A program made the position numbers and the translations under genes. Shown one piece after another: positions 1-5,879 of a stretch of 12,129 nucleotides of DNA. The notes beneath the pieces were generated by a model. It ran no database searches. It had not been told where the DNA came from and worked only from the letters and a program-made list of their open reading frames with translations. Each line of letters begins with the position of its first letter. Within the stretch, counting starts at the first letter, position 1. Origin of the DNA: Pseudomonadota bacterium (GTDB lineage: Bacteria; Pseudomonadota; Gammaproteobacteria; Steroidobacterales; Steroidobacteraceae); assembly GCA_021826035.1 (NCBI GenBank), contig JAKBBE010000082.1:1-12129 (forward strand). Reading direction: 5' to 3'.

Positions 1-2
1 CG

Positions 3-368
3 GATCGCTCGCTGCAGCTGCGCCGCGACCGCGCTGCGGCCCCCGTCCTGCGTACACTCTTCCCGGCACTCGCGCAGTTACAGCTTGAACTGCTCTTCGA
101 GGCACCGACGGGCGTCATACCGGTGCCGCAGAGGCACCTGCTGCACCCGCCCGCACGCGCGTATTTCGTGTTTCCGTGCCCGTATGCCGACTGCGACGGC
201 CAATTCGACATGACGGCGGCCGTCACCGCCGCCCTGCAGACCCCTGCCCTGCGCACCGAGGGGCAGTTGCAGTGCGCAGGGCTGCGAGCGGGCGGCGCGG
301 CCGCCAAGCGGCCATGCCGTCTGCACCTTCACTACACCGTGATTGGCACGCCGGCACCGGCCCCGTGA
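3..368 (+). CDS. Hypothetical protein, C-terminal part (5' end outside window)
   Basis: The reading frame is open from the left window edge to the TGA at 366-368, giving 121 visible residues, so this is the C-terminal end of a longer gene. A GTG at 123 could be taken as a start, but the frame continues sensibly upstream (LRTLFPALAQLQLELLFEAP), so I treat it as internal. The visible part has a conserved-looking block, FVFPCPYADCDGQFD, and two later cysteines (LQCAGLR and RPCRLHLHYTV). That makes four cysteines in a pattern that could bind a metal, perhaps as a small zinc finger. I do not recognise the family and assign no function. The gene converges on the minus-strand gene ending at 377, leaving 8 bp between the two stop codons. 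Confidence 0.6.
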   Translation, partial: DRSLQLRRDRAAAPVLRTLFPALAQLQLELLFEAPTGVIPVPQRHLLHPPARAYFVFPCPYADCDGQFDMTAAVTAALQTPALRTEGQLQCAGLRAGGAAAKRPCRLHLHYTVIGTPAPAP

Positions 369-375
369 CCGGGGC
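360..375. terminator. GC hairpin between two convergent genes
   Basis: GCCCCG and CGGGGC (360-365 and 370-375) form a 6-bp stem with a TGAC loop. The loop contains the stop codon of the left gene and the stem lies 1 bp from the stop of the convergent gene. There is no T-tract, so it is only terminator-like and could serve both strands. Confidence 0.3.
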
Positions 376-376
376 G

Positions 377-796
377 CTACTTGCGGCGGCTCGGCGCGGC
401 CTCGCGGGACTCAGACTGCGGCCGGGTGAAGTCCACGATGAAGTGGTCGCCGTCGAACTCCACGACCTTGCCGAGCAGATCCGGTCGCACGTGGTAACCG
501 ACCCGCTTCACGCGGCTCGTCTGCGGCGCCAGTGACCGCACGATCATGCGCACCGGCCGGTCGTTATCGCGGGCCTCCGTCAGGTGCCGGCCCAGAACCC
601 CGAGCTCCTCGGACTTCGCCTGCACGGCCGAGAGCTTGGCTTCGTATCGCAGCACGCCCCGGGCCGGGTGACAGAAATGCGCCGGCAGACAATTGAGCAC
701 GATGGCCCCGTCGTGCGCCATCGCCGAGAGACTGTTCTGGCGATGGCCAGGCTTGGCACCATAGCGGCCGAACGCATCGAACAACGTGAGATTCAT
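377..796 (-). CDS. Hypothetical protein, 139 aa
   Basis: I chose the ATG at 796 (protein begins MNLTLFDAFGRYG) over an in-frame ATG at 904. The G-rich Shine-Dalgarno-like tract sits directly before 796, and the extra 36 upstream residues look like low-complexity translated leader. The protein has a compact N-terminal part (residues 1-45, including LNCLPAHFCHP) and a charged, probably helical stretch (about 49-80). A C-terminal part (about 82-125) has alternating hydrophobic residues (VRMIVRSLAP, GKVVEFDGDHFIVDF) and looks like a small beta fold. It ends in a basic tail. There are no membrane segments or signal peptide. I do not recognise the family. It is divergent from the RRM gene and convergent with the left-edge gene. 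Confidence 0.6.
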   Translation of the reverse strand: MNLTLFDAFGRYGAKPGHRQNSLSAMAHDGAIVLNCLPAHFCHPARGVLRYEAKLSAVQAKSEELGVLGRHLTEARDNDRPVRMIVRSLAPQTSRVKRVGYHVRPDLLGKVVEFDGDHFIVDFTRPQSESREAAPSRRK

Positions 797-798
797 AG

Positions 799-806
799 CC
801 CCCCCC
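799..806 (-). repeat. Eight-base C/G homopolymer at the ribosome binding site
   Basis: A run of eight C on the plus strand (eight G on the coding strand) lies 3 bp upstream of the ATG at 796. It probably acts as the Shine-Dalgarno sequence. A homopolymer this long could also change length by replication slippage, which would alter spacing to the start codon. Confidence 0.6.
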
Positions 807-944
807 GGAAACGGTGCCGAACGCGTTACCGGGCCACGAGACGTTCCGCGACCGGCCGGCATGGAATGCGTCTCCTGAGAGTGCGCCATCCAGCCTCCGA
901 TCACAAGGCAACGCCCGACCCCGGACGTCAGGTCAAGCGAAAAT

Positions 945-972
945 TCGACACCCTCCCGGGAAGTCGTGTAAT
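945..972 (+). promoter_or_regulatory. Sigma70-type promoter of the RRM gene
   Basis: TCGACA (945-950, 5 of 6 to TTGACA) is separated by 16 bp from TGTAAT (967-972, 5 of 6 to TATAAT). Transcription would begin near 979-980, giving a 5' leader of roughly 150 nt before the GTG at 1127. It is the best match to consensus in this intergenic region. Confidence 0.55.
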
Positions 973-1126
973 GTACCGGTCGGCTCGTATCTTTTCGGCT
1001 TGACTGTCTCGGCCCACAGCGCCTCCCGGCGCAATTCCGGCCTTGTCTGCCACCCTCGCAAAGCGTCCGAACCAGGAGGCAGTAAGACCTGCCCCTCTCA
1101 TCGTTATCTATTGTGAGTATTCTCTA

Positions 1127-1414
1127 GTGACCAAGCTATACGTTGGAAATCTCCCGTTCACGGCGACCGAAGAGGCCGTCCATGCCCTGTTCTCGAAGCA
1201 TGGAACGGTCGAGAAGGTTTCGTTGATTTCGGACCGTGACACCGGCCGGCCCCGCGGCTTCGGCTTCGTGGAGATGTCGACCTCCGATGCCTCGCGCGCC
1301 ATGCAGGCGCTGAATGGCACCGATTTCGACGGTCGTGCCCTGAAGGTGAACGAAGCCCAGGAGCGCGAGCGCTCGGGCGGCGGCAATCGCGGCGGCGGCT
1401 CGCGCCGCTACTGA
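1127..1414 (+). CDS. Short RRM RNA-binding protein, 95 aa
   Basis: This is a single RNA recognition motif protein of the short bacterial type, expected to bind single-stranded RNA in the cytoplasm. Members are often linked to cold or stress adaptation. RNP2 is LYVGNL (residues 4-9) and RNP1 is RGFGFVEM (43-50), with the aromatic residues for base stacking in place. The RRM spans about residues 2-77. It is followed by a Gly/Arg-rich tail (SGGGNRGGGSRRY), typical of this family and likely to add nonspecific RNA affinity. The start is GTG at 1127, because family members begin directly at this point; the frame is open further upstream but that stretch does not look coding. The nearest Shine-Dalgarno-like sequence is a weak GTGAG at 1113-1117. 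The long leader suggests post-transcriptional control. Confidence 0.92.
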   Translation: MTKLYVGNLPFTATEEAVHALFSKHGTVEKVSLISDRDTGRPRGFGFVEMSTSDASRAMQALNGTDFDGRALKVNEAQERERSGGGNRGGGSRRY

Positions 1415-1434
1415 TCCGCTGACCTGTTGAGACG

Positions 1435-1463
1435 TCGCCCCTGGCTGCTGCAGCCAGGGGCGA
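1435..1463 (+). terminator. Perfect 13-bp hairpin after the RRM gene
   Basis: TCGCCCCTGGCTG (1435-1447) and its exact reverse complement (1451-1463) flank a 3-nt loop. It begins 20 bp after the RRM stop. No T-tract follows, so termination may be Rho-assisted or the stem may protect the mRNA 3' end. It also lies downstream of the convergent amidase gene and could act on both strands. Confidence 0.6.
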
Positions 1464-1612
1464 TGGACCCCCAGGAACCTGTGGCCAGGGAGCGGGCCGC
1501 ACAGTCGGTGCTGCGCCGCAGAATCGGCTGACGATCTCCCCTGACCCATCGACCGATCGGCCCCGCATCTGCGCCAGGGCCCGGTGCGAAGCGCGCTGTG
1601 CTGATCGCGGCG

Positions 1613-3205
1613 CTACAGCCTCGAGCCCACGGCCGGCGGCGGCGGCAACCTGCCGAGCTCAGCCTCGAGCGCCAGTCCGAGCGTGAGAAGCGCCCGGTCC
1701 GTCCCCGACGGTCCATCGAACTCCAGCGCCACCGGCAGTCCTTCGCGGGTCAGACCCGCGGGCAGCACCAGTCCGGGCAGGCCTGCCGTGCTGCCCGGCG
1801 CGACGTTGCGACTGGTGGCGTCATCGAACAACATCCGCCGCCCCGCGATCTCGACATACATGTCTTCCTCCCGCGCCGAGCCCTTGATCGGTGGCGCCGG
1901 CACGATCATGGCCGGAAAGACGATCGCCGCAACACCGCTGCGCTCGAAGTACTGCCGATACATCGTCTTCAGCGCCGGCCAGTGCACCTTCACGATCTGC
2001 GCGTACTGACCGTCGGTCACGAAATCCGGCCGGCCCGGCTGTAACAGCGGCTCGATCGTGCGACGAATGTCCGGGCTCGCCTGCGCGATGAGCTCATCGA
2101 ATGTCAGTCCCGTGTGGAACTCGGCGAGGTAGCGCGTCACGGCGGGGCGGAAATCATGATCCGTCACCCGATCAGTGATGCGCGCGATGAGCTCGCGCAG
2201 CTCAGGCAACTCGCCCTCCACGAGCTCAACGCCTGCGCCGCGCAGTCTCTCGAGGGCGCCGGCCGTGATCCGTTGCACCTCGGGATCCAGATCCGTCCAG
2301 AAGTACGGGCGAATGACCCCGAGGCGCACTCCTTTCAGGGACGGTGGCGAAGCCGCGAACGGCGTGCCGGTGAGCGCGGAATCGAACAGCAGCAGATCCT
2401 CGACCGCGCGGGCATGCGGACCGAGCTGATCGAACAGCGGCGAGGCCGGCACGACGCCCGTGGTCGGATAGCGGCCCGTCGTCGGCCGGAAACCGGCGAT
2501 CCCGCAGAGCGCCGCCGGCACCCGGATCGAGCCCTCGGTGTCTTCGGCAACGCCGAGCGGGGCCATACGATAGGCGATGCTCGCGGCGGTTCCGCCACTG
2601 CTGCCGCCGGGAATGCGGCTCGGATCGTACGGGTTGTGAACAGCGCCATAGGCCTGGTTGTTGCTGGTGTAGTCCCAGGCGAGCTCGTGCATGTTGTTCT
2701 TGCCGAGCACGATGGCGCCCTGGGCGCGCAATGTGCGCACCAGCGGGGCATCCTCGCGCGGCCGGAAGTAGCGCAGTGCCGGAGTCCCGGCCGTCGTCGG
2801 ATAATCTCGGGTATTCACGCTGTCCTTCAGCGGAATCGGCAGGCCGTGCAGGATGCCTGTGCGGGCCCCGGAGCGTCGCAGCCGATCGCACTCATAGGCG
2901 GCCTGCAACACCTGCTCGGGGTGCAACGTGATGAACGCATTGAGACTCGACCCTTCTGAACACCGCCGCAGCAGCGCGCGAGCGTATTGCTCGGCCGTGA
3001 CCTCTCCGCGTGCAAGCACACGCACGGCCTCGGCGGCGCCGAGCGAGTGCAGCTCCGTTGCAGCCGGTGATCGGCGCGTTGCGGAACGGGTCGCGCCCCG
3101 GGCCAGCGCTCGGGCCGCCCCGAGTGTGCACAGAGATGCCGCCGTCGCATTGCTGAGAAAGCGCCGGCGACTGGGGTCCGCGGGGATGCGACTGCGATGC
3201 GACAT
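1613..3205 (-). CDS. Amidase-signature family hydrolase with Tat signal, 530 aa
   Basis: This belongs to the amidase signature family, Ser-cisSer-Lys hydrolases that cleave amide bonds. The substrate cannot be read from sequence. With the start at 3205, the probable triad is Lys127 (LPIPLKDS), Ser202 (PGGSSGGTA) and Ser226 (DTEGSIRVPAALCG); the 24-residue spacing of the two serines matches the family. A twin-arginine motif SRRRFL (residues 12-17), followed by an Ala-rich stretch, predicts folded export to the periplasm. I preferred ATG 3205 to the in-frame ATG at 3241, because GGAG lies 5 bp upstream of 3205 and the longer form would overlap the predicted -10. Length is normal for an exported amidase. 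The LysR gene lies 140 bp upstream on the same strand and may regulate it. A GatA role is unlikely, given the Tat signal and the lack of GatB/C. Confidence 0.9.
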   Translation of the reverse strand: MSHRSRIPADPSRRRFLSNATAASLCTLGAARALARGATRSATRRSPAATELHSLGAAEAVRVLARGEVTAEQYARALLRRCSEGSSLNAFITLHPEQVLQAAYECDRLRRSGARTGILHGLPIPLKDSVNTRDYPTTAGTPALRYFRPREDAPLVRTLRAQGAIVLGKNNMHELAWDYTSNNQAYGAVHNPYDPSRIPGGSSGGTAASIAYRMAPLGVAEDTEGSIRVPAALCGIAGFRPTTGRYPTTGVVPASPLFDQLGPHARAVEDLLLFDSALTGTPFAASPPSLKGVRLGVIRPYFWTDLDPEVQRITAGALERLRGAGVELVEGELPELRELIARITDRVTDHDFRPAVTRYLAEFHTGLTFDELIAQASPDIRRTIEPLLQPGRPDFVTDGQYAQIVKVHWPALKTMYRQYFERSGVAAIVFPAMIVPAPPIKGSAREEDMYVEIAGRRMLFDDATSRNVAPGSTAGLPGLVLPAGLTREGLPVALEFDGPSGTDRALLTLGLALEAELGRLPPPPAVGSRL

Positions 3206-3236
3206 GAACACTCCGCGAACTACCGTGATGCGTCTC

Positions 3237-3266
3237 ATCATAATGGATTGGCCGCCGCACCTTCAC
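3237..3266 (-). promoter_or_regulatory. Possible promoter of the amidase gene
   Basis: On the minus strand a good -10, TATGAT (3242 to 3237, 5 of 6), is preceded at 18 bp by a weak -35, GTGAAG (3 of 6). Predicted transcription starts about 25 nt before the ATG at 3205. This would let the amidase be transcribed separately from lysR. Confidence 0.35.
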
Positions 3267-3345
3267 CCCTTGCACGGCCCTGCCCGGCGCAACCGGCTGA
3301 CACCGCGGCGTTTCCCGGTCGGCCGCGCGTGCAAGCGCGGCAGCT

Positions 3346-4230
3346 TCAGTCGGATTTGCTCCGCGCCAACAGCTGCTGCACGAGCGCCGAGGGACTGTGG
3401 CGGAACGCGGTGATGGCGTAGAAATTCTCAAACACGCCCGGGATCGGGCAGTAACGCTGCAGGCGGCCTTCACGCAGCTCGTCCTGCACGACCACTTCGG
3501 GCAGCACGGCGATCGCTCCGGAGTCCCGGGCGATCAGACGCAACAGCGCCATATCATCGACTTCCGCAGCCACTTCGACCACGAGCTGCGAGCGCTCGCA
3601 CCACAGGTCGAACTGGCTGCGCACATCGCTGCTCGGTCCCGGCAGCACTAGGCGCTGGCCGGCGAGCTCATCGGGCAGTCTGAAGCGCCGCCGCGAGGTG
3701 CGTGGCGGTCCGATCAGGCAGACCGACTGGCGTGACAAACGCATGCAGCGCCAGGGCCGGCCCGGCTCGGCAACCACCGCCTTGTTCGACAGCACCACGT
3801 CGAGGTTGTGCACCCGCAGGCGCTCGAGCAGCTCCTCGAGACTGCCGGACTGCAGCGTGAGACGCAACTCCGGGCGGTTGAACAGCGGGCGCAACAGATT
3901 CTCGGTGAAATTGCGCGACAACGTCGCCACGGCTCCGACGCGCAGCTGCCGCAGCCGCTGCCCAGGACCGCTGCGCACGCTCGCCATCAGCTCCTGGCCG
4001 AGCCCGAAGATGCTGTCGGCGTAATCGAGCACCATGGCGCCGAACTCCGTCAGCTGCAGCGCCCGCCCGCTGCGCTCGAACAGCGGGCGACCGAGGTACG
4101 CCTCGAGCTGGCGAATCTGCGCCGAGAGCGCCGACTGCGATACGCGCAGCTCCGCGGCCGCCCGCGTGAGGTGACCGCGCTGCGCCACGGTCCAGAAGTA
4201 CAGCAGATGGTGGAAGTTCAGGTTTCTCAT
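3346..4230 (-). CDS. LysR-type transcriptional regulator, NhaR-like, 294 aa
   Basis: This is a full-length LysR-type regulator. The N-terminal winged helix-turn-helix (about residues 4-63) begins FHHLLYFWTVAQRGHLTRAA, which resembles the NhaR branch, and continues SQSALSAQIRQLE and PLFERSGRALQLTEFG. Residues about 90-290 form the effector-binding domain. The start is ATG 4230, matching the family's N-terminus, though no clear Shine-Dalgarno precedes it. The gene is divergent from dabB, with 98 bp between start codons, the classic LysR arrangement, so dabB-dabA-cysD is the likeliest target and autoregulation is likely. LysR-type genes are known neighbours of DAB and other carbon-concentrating loci. 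The effector is unknown. The amidase downstream on the same strand is an alternative or additional target. Confidence 0.93.
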   Translation of the reverse strand: MRNLNFHHLLYFWTVAQRGHLTRAAAELRVSQSALSAQIRQLEAYLGRPLFERSGRALQLTEFGAMVLDYADSIFGLGQELMASVRSGPGQRLRQLRVGAVATLSRNFTENLLRPLFNRPELRLTLQSGSLEELLERLRVHNLDVVLSNKAVVAEPGRPWRCMRLSRQSVCLIGPPRTSRRRFRLPDELAGQRLVLPGPSSDVRSQFDLWCERSQLVVEVAAEVDDMALLRLIARDSGAIAVLPEVVVQDELREGRLQRYCPIPGVFENFYAITAFRHSPSALVQQLLARSKSD

Positions 4231-4242
4231 GTTCTGTTTTCA

Positions 4243-4288
4243 AGAATGATTCATTCTATTTATTCTATTTTACAGCTTGCCGCGGCAA
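4243..4288. promoter_or_regulatory. Divergent lysR-dabB operator/promoter region
   Basis: This AT-rich stretch lies in the 98-bp gap between lysR and dabB. It holds a perfect palindrome AGAATGATTCATTCT (4243-4257), a tandem 9-bp repeat ATTCTATTT (4253-4261 and 4262-4270), and a second perfect palindrome TTGCCGCGGCAA (4277-4288). For lysR, TAGAAT (4267 to 4262) with TTTGCC (4289 to 4284) at 16-bp spacing is a fair promoter, and its start would fall inside the 15-bp palindrome, as expected for autorepression. For dabB, TATTCT (4261-4266) with TTTCAA (4238-4243) is a weaker candidate that an activator would need to assist. The repeats are seen directly; their role as LysR binding sites is inference. 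Confidence 0.6.
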
Positions 4289-4328
4289 AGGAATACTGCG
4301 CGCCACCCTGATGAGCCTCGGAGCACCC

Positions 4329-5879
4329 ATGTCGCATCACCCGCACTGGCTCGCCTGGCTGGTCCCGCTGGTGTATCTGCTCGGCGCGGCCCTCGCCCTG
4401 GCGCACCGCCGCTGCTGGGACGTGCTCAACTGGGCAGCCGCCAGTGCACTGGGAATGGCCCTCGCCGGCGATCTGCTGCGCCTCGCGCCCCATGAGGCGG
4501 GGGGCGCGGCACCGCCCGTTGCAGCGGCGGTGATGACGCTGGTGGCCTTCCTCGGCTGGATCATCGCCCGCTACTCTCGCGGCAACCTCGCCGGGGAACC
4601 CGGGGAGCGCCGCTTCACCGTCGCTCTGCTCACCACCCTCGCGTCGGTCGGCGGGGTGCTCGCCGCGAGCAGCGTCGCGGTGCTCATTTTGGCCTGGATC
4701 TGCAGCAGTCTGGCGCTGCATCCGCTGCTGCGGCATTACCGTGACAGACCGCTCGCCCGGCTGGCCGCCCGTAAGAAGTTCATCACCAGCCGCCTCGCCG
4801 AGCTGTGCCTGGTGAGCGCTGCGGCGCTGCTGTACGTGCACTGTCACACGTTCGATCTGGCGGCGCTCGATCAGATCGCTGCCCGGGGAGGCGGCTCGTG
4901 CGAAAGCCTGCGGCTCGCCGCAACGCTGCTCGCCGCCGCGGTGCTGCTGAAATCCGCGCAATTGCCCGTGCATGGCTGGCTGATCCAGGTCATGGAGGCG
5001 CCAACCAGCGTCTCGGCGCTGCTGCACGCCGGGGTGATCAATCTCGGCGGCTATGTGCTGATCCGACTCGCGCCTCTCCTGGCGGCCTCGCCGCTCGCCG
5101 AGGGGCTGCTCGTACTCGTGGGCAGCAGCAGCGCGGTGTTGGCCGGACTCACCATGATGACCACCACGTCGCGCAAAGGTCGCCTGGCCTGGTCGACCTG
5201 CTCACAAATGGGGCTCATGGCCGCCGAGTGTGGACTCGGATTGTACGACCTGGCGCTGCTGCACCTGATCGGACACGCACTCTACAAGGCGCACGCGTTC
5301 CTCAGCTCCGGAGAGGCCGTGCGTGAGAGTACCGTGCACCGCATGCAGCCGGCGGCGCGCAGAGTCTCGGGAGCGACAGCGCTCGCGGCTCTGGCGGCAG
5401 GCGGTCTCTTGGCGGGCGGGTCGGCGGCGCTGTGGCGGCTCGGGCTGCACACCGCCGAGGTCCCGAGGATCGCCTTGCTGGTGTGCAGCCTGGGGATCGC
5501 GACGCTGCTGTGGAACACGGCGATGAATCTGCGCGCCTGGGTACACAATCTCGCCGCAGCGGCTGCCGGAATGCAGCTGTATCTGCTGTGGCACCTGTGC
5601 CTTGGTGACACCCTGCACATCGCATCGGTACACCCGCTGCCGGCACTCGTCCTGTGCAGCGCGACGTGCTTCCTCGCTCTGTACCTGGCGCAATGGCACG
5701 TGCTCAGCACCACTGCGCACACCGGCCCTGCGCGGCTGTACGCCTGGAGCGCCGCCGGCTACTTTCTCGACGAGCCATTGACCCGACTGGCGAGCTGCCG
5801 CTGGCCGCTGCGCGGCACGCGCCGCGGGAGCGCACGTTTCGGTCAGTGGCTGGCGCAACGTGAAGGGGAAACCGCGTGA
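4329..5879 (+). CDS. dabB: DabB, membrane subunit of the DAB inorganic-carbon accumulation system, 516 aa
   Basis: A polytopic inner-membrane protein of the proton-conducting family that includes NuoL and Mrp antiporter subunits (PF00361). In DAB complexes this subunit is thought to carry a cation flux that drives CO2 hydration by DabA. The family's core is clear: KSAQLPVHGWL followed by EAPTSVSALLHAGVINLGGY (residues 208-242), then LHLIGHALYKAHAFLSSG (311-328), with Lys208, His234, His312, His316 and Lys320 as likely channel residues. Most of the rest is hydrophobic, consistent with a dozen or more helices. I chose ATG 4329 over ATG 4311, because GGAG sits 5 bp upstream of 4329 while 4311 has no properly spaced site. 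The 4-bp overlap with dabA and the lack of other nuo or mrp genes argue against respiratory complex I. Confidence 0.92.
   Translation: MSHHPHWLAWLVPLVYLLGAALALAHRRCWDVLNWAAASALGMALAGDLLRLAPHEAGGAAPPVAAAVMTLVAFLGWIIARYSRGNLAGEPGERRFTVALLTTLASVGGVLAASSVAVLILAWICSSLALHPLLRHYRDRPLARLAARKKFITSRLAELCLVSAAALLYVHCHTFDLAALDQIAARGGGSCESLRLAATLLAAAVLLKSAQLPVHGWLIQVMEAPTSVSALLHAGVINLGGYVLIRLAPLLAASPLAEGLLVLVGSSSAVLAGLTMMTTTSRKGRLAWSTCSQMGLMAAECGLGLYDLALLHLIGHALYKAHAFLSSGEAVRESTVHRMQPAARRVSGATALAALAAGGLLAGGSAALWRLGLHTAEVPRIALLVCSLGIATLLWNTAMNLRAWVHNLAAAAAGMQLYLLWHLCLGDTLHIASVHPLPALVLCSATCFLALYLAQWHVLSTTAHTGPARLYAWSAAGYFLDEPLTRLASCRWPLRGTRRGSARFGQWLAQREGETA

Noticed and set aside
2114..2959. Plus-strand open frame (281 aa) opposite the amidase
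   Set aside because: The amidase frame on the minus strand carries the complete signature and triad; this one is Arg-rich and featureless.
4329..5879. DabB as a respiratory complex I subunit (NuoL)
   Set aside because: The family fold is shared, but no other nuo gene is present and the overlapping partner is DabA with all four metal or active-site residues.
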